Under the pieces are notes generated by a model, which saw only the letters and a list, made by a program, of their open reading frames with translations, was not told the DNA's origin and made no database searches. Of a stretch of 64,000 bases of DNA, positions 1 through 9,179 are shown piece by piece (position 1 is the stretch's first letter; each line of letters begins with the position of its first letter). The DNA is taken from NCBI GenBank assembly GCA_038131165.1, contig JAYPOZ010000004.1, positions 1 to 64,000 on the forward strand. Reading direction: 5' to 3'. This stretch comes from UBA6544 sp038131165. Lineage in GTDB: Bacteria; Pseudomonadota; Alphaproteobacteria; UBA8366. Made by a program: the position numbers and the translations under genes.

Positions 1-580
1 TCTCGAACGCGACCGTGCAGGCGCGGCCCGGCCCGATGTTGAACTGCCGGGCGCCGAGACCGTCCCGCTCCAACGGAATGAGGTCCACCGTCTCTAGCGT
101 GACCGATCGTAGGGCCGTGATATCGGGAACGTGGATATTCTCGGCCACCCGATGCTCCCGCTTTATCCGGCGCAGTTTGTCGCGATTCTTCGGCATGAGC
201 TTCGCACCTGAATCCCAATTGTTGCGAAGCGTCAGATAATGCGCGCCGTTAGGGCCCGCTGCGATTGGCCCGTAGGTGGTATGAGCCTTCGCATAGTGGA
301 CCAGCAGGCCGTCGAACGGCTTCTTTCCGAATGCGCCATCTCCCTGCACGAACACCTGAAATTGATTGGTGTCATGGAAATGGGCCAAGACCGTACTGTT
401 TTCCGCCTGTTCGATCAGATAGGCCTGCGGCAATGCCTTCTTGTCGTCCTGTGCTGTGCCGCCTTGTGCCGGTTCGGACCCGAAGTAGAGCCGTCGGTGA
501 AACGGTTTTGTATTCACTTCGGGAAATGAATTGGCCGTACGATTCTCAAGAGCTTCTTGAACGGAAACGGCGATAGGCAT
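1..580 (-). CDS. cupin-like hypothetical protein, C-terminus beyond the left edge
   Basis: An open frame runs on the minus strand from an ATG at 578-580 to the edge of the window without a stop, giving the first 193 residues. It starts MPIAVSVQEALENRTANS. A stretch around residues 68-95 (HFHDTNQFQVFVQGDG, then H, Y and G rich) resembles a single-domain cupin: His residues near the start of a beta-barrel and a G-D-G turn. It follows the DUF188 gene by 67 nt on the same strand and may be the last gene of that operon. A purine or opine side-pathway role is only suggested by the neighbouring ureidoglycolate lyase. Substrate and function are unknown. The cupin call comes from motif spacing alone, without a profile match. 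Confidence 0.6.
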   Translation of the reverse strand, partial: MPIAVSVQEALENRTANSFPEVNTKPFHRRLYFGSEPAQGGTAQDDKKALPQAYLIEQAENSTVLAHFHDTNQFQVFVQGDGAFGKKPFDGLLVHYAKAHTTYGPIAAGPNGAHYLTLRNNWDSGAKLMPKNRDKLRRIKREHRVAENIHVPDITALRSVTLETVDLIPLERDGLGARQFNIGPGRACTVAFE

Positions 581-647
581 CGGCGGTACTCCCTGCGGAT
601 CGATCTTATGGTGCTATCGACTGATTTGGAGCGCTCTCGCGTCGCGG

Positions 648-1121
648 CTACCCGGCAGCGCGACGCGCTGTCTGCACCGCATTTTCCATTGCGTCGAGAA
701 AGCGAATTCTGTCCTGCTTGGTAAAGGCGGGATTGGTACCACGAATCTCGCCCCGGTCGCGCAAATCCGCCATCAGGCTCCGCGTGGCAAGCGCCGCACC
801 GATGTTTTGCTCGGTGAAGGGTTTACCCGTCGGCCCCAGGACGGCGGCACCTTTCTCAAGGCATCGGCCCGCCAGCGGGATGTCCGCTGTGATCGCAATG
901 TCGCCCGGCGCTATATTCTCCGCGATCCAGTCGTCCGCCGCATCTAGTCCTTCGGCAACGACGATGCGCTCGATCAGGGGCGACTCCGGCAGCCGCATCC
1001 AGCTGTTGCTGACGACCCGTGTCTTGAGATGATGGCGTCCGGCAACCCGGAAGACCTCGTCTTTCACCGGGCAGGCATCGCCGTCCACATAGACGATGAG
1101 TGGGCCTTCTCTGTCGCTCAC
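648..1121 (-). CDS. YaiI/YqxD family protein (DUF188)
   Basis: A 157-residue protein beginning SDREGPLIVYVDGDACPVKD; the V-D-x-D-A-C-P-V-K signature at the N-terminus is diagnostic of the YaiI/YqxD (DUF188) family, which has a PIN/NYN-like fold and is suspected to be a nuclease or RNA-binding protein. No member has a firmly established reaction. The GTG start at 1119-1121 is chosen because it overlaps the TGA of the upstream TIM-barrel gene (stop 1118-1120), a typical coupled junction; a longer in-frame start at 1202 would add 27 atypical residues inside the neighbour. Later motifs ITADIPLA and TGKPF also fit the family. Confidence 0.88.
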   Translation of the reverse strand: MSDREGPLIVYVDGDACPVKDEVFRVAGRHHLKTRVVSNSWMRLPESPLIERIVVAEGLDAADDWIAENIAPGDIAITADIPLAGRCLEKGAAVLGPTGKPFTEQNIGAALATRSLMADLRDRGEIRGTNPAFTKQDRIRFLDAMENAVQTARRAAG

Positions 1122-2110
1122 GCCGCCCCGCTGATCTCGGTCCAGGTCTCCCGCATCCACTCGACGCAGGCGACACTCTGCTCGAAGAGCGAGTATTTGC
1201 ACCCCTCTCCATAATCCGGCCCGGGAATGAACTCTGTCGATATCTGGCCGAGCCTACCCTTAGGGTCGGCGGCGTGATGGCGCATCAGGCTCCGGACCGT
1301 CTCTTTCCAGGGCTCGAGCAGTTCCTCTCGCCATTCGGTGTGGTAGGTGCCTGGTTTCGGTTGTCTGAAAGGATACTGAATGCCCCGGCCCGGCCTTCCA
1401 TCCTCCTTCACCGTGTCGATGTTCTTCGGATTGTTCGGAATTGCGGCGCGTGCGTGGCAGTGGCGGATCCAGCCGGCATCGATCCATTCGTCGCAGACAT
1501 TACCGGGCTTAAAGGGGTCGAGGATCAGTTTTCCCGATTCGACATCGCTCCGGATGTCGCCGATTTCCTGTTCCTCGGGGTTGTCGATCTTGAAGATCAC
1601 GTGACTGTGGTCGAGGGTCATGTTGAAGTCAGCGCCCCGCGCCTCGACCGCGCGGCCGACTCTGGCGACGCGCCGGAAATCCTCCGACCACATGTTCACA
1701 TGCACTTCGAAACATGGCGTCACGCCATGCTTTGCGCCGATCTCGGAAAAGTTCAGATAGGCTTCGACGACCTCGTCATCGGTGACCGAGCGGCCCTCTG
1801 CGTGGTTCAGCAAGATCTGGGTATTATGGACGAGGGAGCCGAGCCGCTTGCCGGTGAGGATGTTCTGCTCGAACAGCGCTTCATCCCGGCCAAGCGTGTA
1901 GAACCAGCCCCCGGCACGGACCGGCAGGCCGTATTTCTCGCTCGCGGCTTCGAATTCCTCGATCTCGTGCGGGTCCGGTGTTTTATCCACGTAATCGTGG
2001 ACGCCGGCTTCCTTCACCATGCGGAAGCGGGTGTCGATATCGGGCATGCCGTCGGCATGCGCGTGGCGAATGCCGTTGGTCTGGATACCGAACAAAAGTT
2101 CCGTCGCCAT
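1118..2110 (-). CDS. sugar phosphate isomerase/epimerase-like TIM-barrel protein
   Basis: A 330-residue protein resembling the xylose-isomerase-like TIM barrel (AP endonuclease 2) superfamily. Metal-ligand-like positions occur along the barrel: FEVHVNMWSED around residue 135, FNMTLDHSHVIF around 160, and a C-terminal STEFIPGPDYG segment. Members isomerise or epimerise sugars and related polyols, or are of unknown function. The ATG at 2108-2110 has an AAGGGAG ribosome site 6 nt upstream. It lies 16 nt after ureidoglycolate lyase and its stop overlaps the DUF188 start, so it is in the middle of an operon. The actual substrate cannot be read from the sequence. Confidence 0.7.
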   Translation of the reverse strand: MATELLFGIQTNGIRHAHADGMPDIDTRFRMVKEAGVHDYVDKTPDPHEIEEFEAASEKYGLPVRAGGWFYTLGRDEALFEQNILTGKRLGSLVHNTQILLNHAEGRSVTDDEVVEAYLNFSEIGAKHGVTPCFEVHVNMWSEDFRRVARVGRAVEARGADFNMTLDHSHVIFKIDNPEEQEIGDIRSDVESGKLILDPFKPGNVCDEWIDAGWIRHCHARAAIPNNPKNIDTVKEDGRPGRGIQYPFRQPKPGTYHTEWREELLEPWKETVRSLMRHHAADPKGRLGQISTEFIPGPDYGEGCKYSLFEQSVACVEWMRETWTEISGAA

Positions 2111-2126
2111 GGGTGTCTCCCTTCGC

Positions 2127-2609
2127 TCAGGCTTCCACGATCGTCGGTCCGTCTGTGACGACGTGCCAGAGCGTATCCTCGTCGTCGTCCATATCGTAGC
2201 GCAGGACGACGCATTCGGCGGGACCGTCCAATACGGTAAAGGGATGATGCCAGGTGTTAGGGTGATAGTTGATACCCTGGGTTCCGTCTGCGACGAAGGC
2301 CTTGAGCCGTTTCACGTCGGGCTTGCCCTCGCCGTTATCGGGGCAGACGAGTACCAGATATCGCTCCATCTTCGTCGGCACGAAGGTCTGCGCCGAATGG
2401 GGATGGTTCTCCATCGCTTTTACCTGCAGCGGCAAGGTTGTCGGAAGCTGCTGCGAGATCGAGACATTCAGCCGCGCCTGCGGGCGCTTATTGGCGACGT
2501 CCGCGGCGTAGCGGGTCGAATGGGCGCGGCCAAGCGGCCCGAGCGCGATTACCTGGCCGTAGGGCGCGAAGGCGATCTCGGTCAGGGGTTCGACTGCAAT
2601 CTCAACCAC
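2127..2609 (-). CDS. allA: ureidoglycolate lyase
   Basis: A 160-residue cupin-fold protein matching ureidoglycolate lyase (ureidoglycolate hydrolase family), which splits ureidoglycolate into glyoxylate and urea at the end of allantoin breakdown. The family core is visible: FAPYGQVI near the N-terminus, a central HPHSAQTFVP segment with metal-binding His residues, and GINYHPNTWHHPF toward the C-terminus. The length equals that of the family. The start is a GTG at 2607-2609 inside the end of the preceding gene (8-nt overlap), with an AAGGA box upstream. The other allantoin-pathway genes are not in this window, although a PEP-mutase-family enzyme that could act on a C2-C4 keto acid is coupled to it. 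Confidence 0.88.
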   Translation of the reverse strand: MVEIAVEPLTEIAFAPYGQVIALGPLGRAHSTRYAADVANKRPQARLNVSISQQLPTTLPLQVKAMENHPHSAQTFVPTKMERYLVLVCPDNGEGKPDVKRLKAFVADGTQGINYHPNTWHHPFTVLDGPAECVVLRYDMDDDEDTLWHVVTDGPTIVEA

Positions 2610-3459
2610 CGAGAAAATCCTTCATCCAGCGGTCGTAGTCATTTCCGCGGGTCACCTGGTTCATCAGCTTTGCATCGGCGAAATACTCGATATCGCCATG
2701 CGGGACCCCGTCTCGCAGTGCCTTCAGCGTATCGTACACCGCCTGCACGGCGGCCATGATCGGTTTGTGGCCTTGCAGGGCGATCCGCGCGCCGAGGCTG
2801 GCGTAGAAATCGAGGTCGGGGGACGGCCCGCCGCCGATGACAATCGGTATGTTGATCTCGCCGCAGATCTTCTCCATATCCTCGCGCGTCTTCACGCCGA
2901 CCAGGAAGATCATGTCGACGCCTGCCTTTTCGTAGGCGCGGGCTCGTGCGATGCAGTCCTCGACGCCGGTGACCGCGGCGGCGCTGGTGCGGCCGGCGAT
3001 CACGAATTTCTTGTCTTGTCGGGCCTCGATGGCGGCCTTCATCTTGCCGACGCCTTCCTCGATCGACAGCAGCTTGGTATTGCCGAGATTGCCGAAAGGT
3101 TGCGGCAAGTCCGTATCCTCGATGGAGGCGGCGGAGACGCCTGCGGTTTCCAGTTCCTGGACCGTCCGCATGACGTTCAAGGCATTGCCGTAGCCGTGAT
3201 CCGCATCGACGAGGATCGCGAGGTTGCCCGCCCGACAGATTCGATAGGCTTGGCCCGCGAACTCCGAGAGGGTGAGGACGATGTGATCCGGTGCGCCGAG
3301 CACCGCCAGCGACGCCGTCGAGCCTGCGAACATGCCGATCTCGAAGCCGAGGTCCTCCGCGATGCGCGCGGACATCGCGTCAAAAACGGAGCCTGGGTGG
3401 ACGCACTTGTCCCCCTCGATCAAGGCGCGGAAGCGGGTGCGGCGTTCGGTCCAATCCAT
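2602..3459 (-). CDS. isocitrate lyase/PEP mutase family protein, oxaloacetate decarboxylase-like
   Basis: A 285-residue TIM barrel of the PEP mutase/isocitrate lyase superfamily. Visible are the Mg-binding VDADHGYGNALN segment (about residue 85), the SIEDTDLP strand and the IAGRTSAA strand. The catalytic K-K-C-G-H loop of true isocitrate and methylisocitrate lyases is missing; the loop here reads LPQPFGN. That pattern fits the oxaloacetate decarboxylase subgroup, but the reaction is inferred. The start at 3457-3459 (MDWTERRTRFR) is chosen over an upstream in-frame codon at 3504 because a GGGGAGAAGAAG ribosome site sits directly before it. It is the first gene of the operon that continues with allA. 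Confidence 0.82.
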   Translation of the reverse strand: MDWTERRTRFRALIEGDKCVHPGSVFDAMSARIAEDLGFEIGMFAGSTASLAVLGAPDHIVLTLSEFAGQAYRICRAGNLAILVDADHGYGNALNVMRTVQELETAGVSAASIEDTDLPQPFGNLGNTKLLSIEEGVGKMKAAIEARQDKKFVIAGRTSAAAVTGVEDCIARARAYEKAGVDMIFLVGVKTREDMEKICGEINIPIVIGGGPSPDLDFYASLGARIALQGHKPIMAAVQAVYDTLKALRDGVPHGDIEYFADAKLMNQVTRGNDYDRWMKDFLGG

Positions 3460-3538
3460 GGTCTTCTTCTCCCCAAGTTGATTGGCAAGAAGAATAGACT
3501 GCAAACTGTCTAGCGCAACGCTGGCGGCGATTTCGCGG

Positions 3539-4426
3539 TCATGTGGAAAGATCGATCATGTCGTCCGCATAACCGCGCAACGTGGCGCTGAAATAGCGGC
3601 GTTGTTCCGGCGTCAGGAACAGAGACATCTCGATCATCCAATCGGTGAAACGGGCCCACCAGGCATCGGCTAATTGCTTGTACTCGGGCCCGACGATCTC
3701 TTCGGAACGGAGCAGGATGCGCGGTAGAAAGAACTCTATCTGGTCGCGGCCCGGCGTCTCCGCCAAGAAGGTAAGAAACGCCTCCCGGCGGTCTTCACGA
3801 ACTTTCTGCCAAGGCTCGTTCCAGTCAGCGGATTTGGCGAAATACGTGCGAACCATCCCGCTCTGGCGGTCCGTCAGTGTGCCGAAGAATATCTCGAAGC
3901 GGCCGATCGCGCTTTCGGTTTTGGCCTCGATCCATTCGGTGCGCGGCACGTTGAGGTCCTCGCGGCTCTCGGCCAGGCGTTCGGCCATCCGTGCGCGCAG
4001 ATGAACCAGTTTCTTGGGGCGGGTGTGATTGGACAGCACGGTGGCCACATACGGCGCGCTGCCTTCGACGGTCGCCTCCAGCAGTCGGCGCAGGTCGACG
4101 ATAGTGGCGGAAACTGAGGCCTCGGAGAGATCGCCTCGATCAATGTCCGCCGCTGCGTCCCGTAGGAACCGGGCATATTGGGGGAGCATTTCGGCACGAT
4201 GCCAGCGCACCAGGGCGTCGATATTCTGTTCAAGCGCGATTTCTTCCTCTGTCGTCAAATCGAGATAGAACTCGGCCTGCTGCTGGATGGCCTCGCCGGT
4301 AAATGAATAGAGAAGTTTAAAACGGCTGCAGCCGGAGAGCGCGATAACCGTGATGGCCAGTAGGAGCAAACTTCTCGTCTGGACCAAGAGCATCGTTTGG
4401 CTTGGTATGAATCGGTGACTCTTCAT
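3539..4426 (-). CDS. DUF6279 family lipoprotein
   Basis: A 295-residue predicted lipoprotein. The N-terminus carries a short basic stretch, a hydrophobic run and a lipobox-like ALSGC, so Cys would be lipidated after signal peptidase II cleavage. The mature part starts RFKLLYSF, the pattern of the DUF6279 lipoprotein family, and is rich in charged helices (EEEIALEQNIDAL, LRRLLEATVEG). Family function is unknown. The ATG at 4424-4426 is used because AAAGGG precedes it; an internal ATG at 4391-4393 would leave a more compact signal peptide but lacks a ribosome site. The much longer open frame to 4780 runs through the neighbouring hydrolase gene and is not credible. Confidence 0.75.
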   Translation of the reverse strand: MKSHRFIPSQTMLLVQTRSLLLLAITVIALSGCSRFKLLYSFTGEAIQQQAEFYLDLTTEEEIALEQNIDALVRWHRAEMLPQYARFLRDAAADIDRGDLSEASVSATIVDLRRLLEATVEGSAPYVATVLSNHTRPKKLVHLRARMAERLAESREDLNVPRTEWIEAKTESAIGRFEIFFGTLTDRQSGMVRTYFAKSADWNEPWQKVREDRREAFLTFLAETPGRDQIEFFLPRILLRSEEIVGPEYKQLADAWWARFTDWMIEMSLFLTPEQRRYFSATLRGYADDMIDLST

Positions 4427-4457
4427 GCCCTTTATACCCGGCTGCGGATGGCTCGGA

Positions 4458-5561
4458 TCAGCACGCTTGTGCCGACGGTCGGTCCACCGCCGCAATTTGG
4501 ATATTGCCGTCTTCGAACAAGCGCTCTGCTTCGGCCAAACGAACGGATTTGTGGCCGAGTACTCCGGCCACCAACCAGTCCATGTCCCCTGGGCCTTGGC
4601 GCGCGCTCCGCAGGCGTCGAGGCGCCGTGTCGGTAATCCTGTCCGCTGCGTGCTCGGCCACCGCGAAACGGAAAACATAGCGGGGGAATAAACCCATCCG
4701 GAGGTCCGAGACGACGACCGCTCTGTCCTCCGAGGTGATCTGATAAAACCCGTCAGCAAAGCGGGCGAGGATTCCCGCAAGGCCTTCGCCGGCCGTTGCC
4801 TGTTCCGCCCAGCACGCGACGTCGTCCGTCCATCTTGGATGTTTGTAGGCCGTCACCGTACTCTCGCTGCCGAGCAGGGGTATATAGACGGTATAATATT
4901 GACTTCCGTCGACAGCGATTAGCCGCCAGAAGAGCGAATTGAGCGGTGTTGGCCCAGCCGTGGTCAGTTCGGGCGTTATCTCCCGCGCCGCGAGATAAGC
5001 CGTGCCCCGCGCCTCGGCAATCTGCTGTGCCGCCACGGTCCAGCCGAGATAGAGGGTCGAGGCCGTCAGAGAGAAAACGACGCCCTTGCGAAACCGCATG
5101 CTCCAGTCGCGTTGGCAGAACGCCCAGAGCATCATGACCAGCAAGGGCAGGGTGTAGAGCGGATCGATGATGAAGATCGATCCGAGCCCGAGCGGTTCCG
5201 GCCAGAGCGGCCAGAATAGGCGCGTCCCGTAGACCGTCATGGCGTCGAGCAACGCATGGGTGGCGAGACACAGAAACACCGCGTGATAGACCTGCCCGCG
5301 CGCGCCTCGCAGCGCCGCGAAGAGTCGCACGAGCCCTTCGCCGATGACCGGTGTCAGAACCGCATGTACGACCAGGGAATGCGAGGCGCCGCGATGGCTG
5401 ACGAAACTGTCGACCGGATCGGCCGCCGGCAGATAGACGTCCAGATCGGGTAGCGTGCCGAGCAGCCCGCCGGTGAGTGCAGCGCGTCGCACGCCCAAGC
5501 GGCGGCCCAATACCGCGGTGCCGACCACGGCGCCGAGGGCAAATTGCGTCACTGAGTCCAT
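4458..5561 (-). CDS. membrane-bound metal-dependent hydrolase (YdjM/YbcI-like, DUF457)
   Basis: A 367-residue protein of the membrane-bound metal-dependent hydrolase group. It starts MDSVTQFALGAVVGTAVLGRR and has the family motifs LGTLPDLDVYLP (about residue 35) and SHRGASHSLVVHA (about residue 55), a His/Asp-rich presumptive metal site, followed by an ATHALLDAMTVYGTRLFWP segment. Four to five hydrophobic helices lie between residues 1 and 180. The C-terminal half is soluble and probably faces one side of the membrane. It follows the GSAM-like aminotransferase by 8 nt and precedes the lipoprotein by 31 nt, so the three are probably co-transcribed. The substrate is unknown. Confidence 0.8.
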   Translation of the reverse strand: MDSVTQFALGAVVGTAVLGRRLGVRRAALTGGLLGTLPDLDVYLPAADPVDSFVSHRGASHSLVVHAVLTPVIGEGLVRLFAALRGARGQVYHAVFLCLATHALLDAMTVYGTRLFWPLWPEPLGLGSIFIIDPLYTLPLLVMMLWAFCQRDWSMRFRKGVVFSLTASTLYLGWTVAAQQIAEARGTAYLAAREITPELTTAGPTPLNSLFWRLIAVDGSQYYTVYIPLLGSESTVTAYKHPRWTDDVACWAEQATAGEGLAGILARFADGFYQITSEDRAVVVSDLRMGLFPRYVFRFAVAEHAADRITDTAPRRLRSARQGPGDMDWLVAGVLGHKSVRLAEAERLFEDGNIQIAAVDRPSAQAC

Positions 5562-5569
5562 GCGCCGTG

Positions 5570-6892
5570 TCAGGCTCCGCCGATGTGGCCCTCCGCGATC
5601 ATCTCCTGGATCGTATCTTCGAAGGCTTCCAGGGTCTGGTCGATATCGGCGTCGCTATGGGCCATCGAGGTGACGCCGCTCATGTGCGACATAAGATCGA
5701 CCCCGCGCTTGCGCAACCCGCCCTGCATGGCGCCGACGGTTTCTTTTTTGACGCCGCGAATTTTCGCGGCGCCAAGGTTGGCGACCGATCCGTCGGCGGC
5801 GCCGTCACCGAGATACAGATGGAAGGTGGAGGCCTCGCCATAAACAGCGCCGGCGACCTGATGCTGCTGGATGATCTCCCGCATTCCCGTGCGCAGCCGG
5901 TCCGCCGCCGCGTCGGCCAGCCTGTTGGGCTCGCCGGTTCTGATTTCGCTGAGCGCCGCGACGCCGCTGGCGGCGACGAGCGGATTGCCGTTGAACGTTC
6001 CCTTGTGGGTCACGCCCGGCGTGTGGCCGCGGAATTCGACGGTGGGATCGAGCAGGCGCATGAATTCCTCTCGTCCGCCGACCGCGCCTCCCGGCATGCC
6101 GCCGGTGACGATCTTCGCCATCGACGTGAGGTCCGGGATCACCCCGTCGCGGGCCTGGCGGCCGCCGGGGCTCCAGCGGAAGCCGGTAATCACCTCGTCG
6201 AAAATCAGCACCGCGTTGTGGGCGTCTGCAAGCCGCCGCAGTTCCGGCAGGAAGCCTTCCGGCAACGGCACGCTGCCGTAATTGGCGCCGGAAACCTCGC
6301 AGATGATGGTGCCGATATCGCCGTCCGCCTTGAGGGCCTCGGCGACCCGCTCAACGTCGGGAGGAACCACCACCGTCGCCTCGACGGTACCTGGCAGTAT
6401 GCCGAGCGAGGTCGGCTTGTCGTAGGGCGCGTTCATGCCAAGATCGACGAATTCGTGCCAGCCGTGGTAGTGCCCCTCGAAGCGCAGAATCTTGTTCTTC
6501 CCGGAATAGGCGCGGCCGATGCGGATCGCCAGCATCGTCGCCTCGGTGCCGGAGCTGACGAAGCGCACGCGCTCGGCGGAGGGCACCAGTTCCTGGATCA
6601 GCCCAGCCCACTCGATTTCCAAGGGATGGCAATCGGCGTAAAATGTGCCTTTCGCCGCTTGTTCGGTGAGCGCGGAGACGAGTTTCGGATGCGCGTGCCC
6701 CAACAATTGCGAGGCGCTGCCCATCGCATAGTCGATGTATTCCTTGCCGTCGACCTCCCATTTGCGAGAGCCTTCGGCCCGCTCGATATATTTCGGAAAA
6801 GGCCCCTTGAAGCGGCTTTCGTGCGAAACGCCGCCCGCCAGCCGCTCGCGCGCCCGGTCAAACATCTCCTCGGAAGATTGCGTCATGTCCAT
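5570..6892 (-). CDS. class III aminotransferase, glutamate-1-semialdehyde 2,1-aminomutase-like
   Basis: A 440-residue PLP enzyme of the class III aminotransferase fold, closest in pattern to glutamate-1-semialdehyde aminomutase. Landmarks are a GGVSHESR start, the FVSSGTEATMLAIRIGR cofactor-phosphate segment (about residue 110), LIFDEVITGFRW (about residue 237) and the PLP lysine Lys260 in the SMAKIVTGGMPGG stretch. Catabolic paralogues of HemL are common beside amine or amide degradation genes, and the divergent neighbour is a dimethylformamidase-like gene, so a role in amine catabolism is more likely than haem synthesis. That role is inferred from context; the exact amino donor is unknown. 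Confidence 0.8.
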   Translation of the reverse strand: MDMTQSSEEMFDRARERLAGGVSHESRFKGPFPKYIERAEGSRKWEVDGKEYIDYAMGSASQLLGHAHPKLVSALTEQAAKGTFYADCHPLEIEWAGLIQELVPSAERVRFVSSGTEATMLAIRIGRAYSGKNKILRFEGHYHGWHEFVDLGMNAPYDKPTSLGILPGTVEATVVVPPDVERVAEALKADGDIGTIICEVSGANYGSVPLPEGFLPELRRLADAHNAVLIFDEVITGFRWSPGGRQARDGVIPDLTSMAKIVTGGMPGGAVGGREEFMRLLDPTVEFRGHTPGVTHKGTFNGNPLVAASGVAALSEIRTGEPNRLADAAADRLRTGMREIIQQHQVAGAVYGEASTFHLYLGDGAADGSVANLGAAKIRGVKKETVGAMQGGLRKRGVDLMSHMSGVTSMAHSDADIDQTLEAFEDTIQEMIAEGHIGGA

Positions 6893-6971
6893 TCCCTTTG
6901 CGGATTCGTCGACAATACCTGAACACTAACCTAATTGAAGTTATGCGGCGAACCAACGAATTGGCAATGAT

Positions 6972-9161
6972 ATGAGCGAGACCGGCGCCCCCAGCACGAT
7001 TCCCCTGATCGGCTACAGCGACAGGCTCTCGGCCCGGCCGGGCGACACCATCGCCTTCAAGGTCTCGTGCACCGCGTCGGAACCCTACACCGCCAAGCTG
7101 GTCCGCATCACGTGCGGCGATCCCAACCCGGCGGGCCCCGGAATCAAGGAGACGGACGTCCCGGCCGATTTCGCCGGCACCTATCCGTCGCGCCCGCAAG
7201 GGGTGCGACTGGGCTCCTATGCGGAGATTGACGCCGGCGCGGCGTTCGACGGCGTCGACCGCCTGACCTTTGCCGCCACGATCTGGCCGACGCTCCCAAG
7301 GCGGGAAGGGCAGGCCGTCCTCAGCCGCTTCGATCCGGAGACGAAAACCGGCATGGCGCTAATGGTCGGGCCTTCCGGCGTCGAGGTTCGGGTCGGGCAG
7401 GAGGACGGCGAGGGCTTCAGCCTCTGCACCGAGACCCCCCTGTCGGAGCGCGCCTGGTACCGCGTCTGGGCCAGCGTCGACGGGGCGACGGGCGAGATCT
7501 CGGTCGGTCATGCGCCGATCGGCCAGCCTGGCGGCGAGCCGGTACGTCGGAACGCGACATTGCCGGGCCCGGCCCGCCTCGAGACGGAGGCCCCGGTCCG
7601 CATTGCGGCGCTCGGCGGCACGCCTGCCAGCGGGCACTACAACGGCAAGATCGAATCGCCGAAGATCTACAACGCCGCCATCGACCCGACGGTCCGGGAG
7701 ACGAACCTCGCGAGCCATTGGGAACTGGGCCAGGGCATCACGACGATGCGGGTCGTCGATATCGGGCCGCTCGGCCTGCACGGGCGTCTGGTCAACGCGC
7801 CGGCCCGGGCGATGACCGGCTCCAACTGGACCGGCGCCGAGATGCGCTGGAAACATGCGCCCGAGACTTACGGCGCCATCCATTTCCACGAGGACGACAT
7901 CGACGATTGCCGCTGGGAGACGGATTTCACCTTCACGATCCCTTCGGACCTGAAGACCGGCCTCTACGCCGCCCACCTCAGCTCCGGCGACCGTCGCGAA
8001 CGGCTGCCTTTCGTCGTCTGCCCGCCGAAGGGCAAGCAGACCGCCGATCTCTGCGTCATCATCCCGACCTTCACCTACACCGTCTACGGCAATCAGGCGC
8101 GCCGCGATTTCGACCCCGCCTGGGCCCGGCGCGCGACGGAATGGGGAGCGAATCCCGACAATCCCTATCAGCACCGGGAATTCGGCCTGTCGACCTATAA
8201 CGTCCACACCGACGGCTCCGGCATCTGCAACGTCAGCTGGCACCGCCCGATGCTGAACGTGCGGCCGGGGTTCTTCCCGATCTACGACCCGCACGGCTCC
8301 GGCTTGCGCCACCTGCCCGCCGACACGCATTTGATCGATTGGCTGGAGGAGAAGGGCGTCGCCTACGATCTGGTCACCGATTGGGAACTCCATCACGAGG
8401 GCGCCGGGCTGCTGAAACCCTACAAGGCCGTCTCCACTTGCAGCCATCCGGAATATCACACGGCGGAGACCCTAGACGCGCTGACCGAGTACCGGGACAC
8501 CGGCGGCAAGCTGATGTATCTCGGCGGCAACGGGTTCTATTGGCGGATCGCGCTGCACAAGGAGAAGGACGGCCTGATCGAGGTGCGCCGCGCCGAGGGC
8601 GGCATCCGCCTCTGGGCGGCGGAGCCGGGCGAATACTACCACGCCTTTGACGGCGAGTACGGCGGGCTCTGGCGGCGCAACGGCCGGCCGCCGCAGCGGC
8701 TCTGCGGTCTCGGGTTCTCCTCGCAGGGCAAGTTCGAGGGCACCTATTACCGCCGCCGGCCGGGCGCGGACAAACCCGAGACCAGCTGGATCTTCGCGGG
8801 TGTCACCGACCGCATCATCGGCGATTTCGGACTTTCGGGCGGCGGTGCGGCCGGGTTCGAGCTGGACCGCGCGGACCCGCGGCTCGGCACGCCGCCGGAC
8901 GCGGTGATCCTCGCCACTTCGGAAAGTCCGCAAAGCCACTTCAAGGTGGTGCCCGAGGAGATGCTGTCCATCGACGTCACGATCAACGGCGAGCCGCCCG
9001 AGGATTTGGTGCGCGCGGATATGATCTATTTCGACTGTCCGGGCGGCGGCGCCGTCTTCTCGGTCGGCTCGATCACTTTTTGCGGCTCGCTCGCCCATAA
9101 CGGCTACGACAACAACATCTCGCGCATTGTGGAAAACGTCATCCGGCGGTTCACCGCCTAG
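6972..9161 (+). CDS. N,N-dimethylformamidase large-subunit-like protein
   Basis: A 729-residue protein with the architecture of the dimethylformamidase large (beta) subunit: an N-terminal beta-rich region, a laminin-G-like part (residues 75-250) and a C-terminal catalytic domain starting near ADLCVIIPTFTYTVYGNQ (about residue 356). The C-terminal domain contains CSHPEY (His492, Glu494, Tyr495), the segment where the Paracoccus enzyme carries an iron-binding glutamate next to tyrosine ligands, and YLGGNGFYWR. The family hydrolyses N-substituted amides in the cytoplasm. No gene for the small subunit is visible beside it. The ATG at 6972 has only a weak ribosome site. An aminotransferase follows after 18 nt. 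The amide substrate is unknown. Confidence 0.78.
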   Translation: MSETGAPSTIPLIGYSDRLSARPGDTIAFKVSCTASEPYTAKLVRITCGDPNPAGPGIKETDVPADFAGTYPSRPQGVRLGSYAEIDAGAAFDGVDRLTFAATIWPTLPRREGQAVLSRFDPETKTGMALMVGPSGVEVRVGQEDGEGFSLCTETPLSERAWYRVWASVDGATGEISVGHAPIGQPGGEPVRRNATLPGPARLETEAPVRIAALGGTPASGHYNGKIESPKIYNAAIDPTVRETNLASHWELGQGITTMRVVDIGPLGLHGRLVNAPARAMTGSNWTGAEMRWKHAPETYGAIHFHEDDIDDCRWETDFTFTIPSDLKTGLYAAHLSSGDRRERLPFVVCPPKGKQTADLCVIIPTFTYTVYGNQARRDFDPAWARRATEWGANPDNPYQHREFGLSTYNVHTDGSGICNVSWHRPMLNVRPGFFPIYDPHGSGLRHLPADTHLIDWLEEKGVAYDLVTDWELHHEGAGLLKPYKAVSTCSHPEYHTAETLDALTEYRDTGGKLMYLGGNGFYWRIALHKEKDGLIEVRRAEGGIRLWAAEPGEYYHAFDGEYGGLWRRNGRPPQRLCGLGFSSQGKFEGTYYRRRPGADKPETSWIFAGVTDRIIGDFGLSGGGAAGFELDRADPRLGTPPDAVILATSESPQSHFKVVPEEMLSIDVTINGEPPEDLVRADMIYFDCPGGGAVFSVGSITFCGSLAHNGYDNNISRIVENVIRRFTA

Positions 9162-9179
9162 GGAACAGGAGTCCGTCTC

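Noticed and set aside
3539..4780. The 413-residue version of the DUF6279 lipoprotein
   Set aside because: The extra 118 residues run inside the upstream hydrolase gene in another frame and would bury the signal peptide and lipobox in the middle of the protein.
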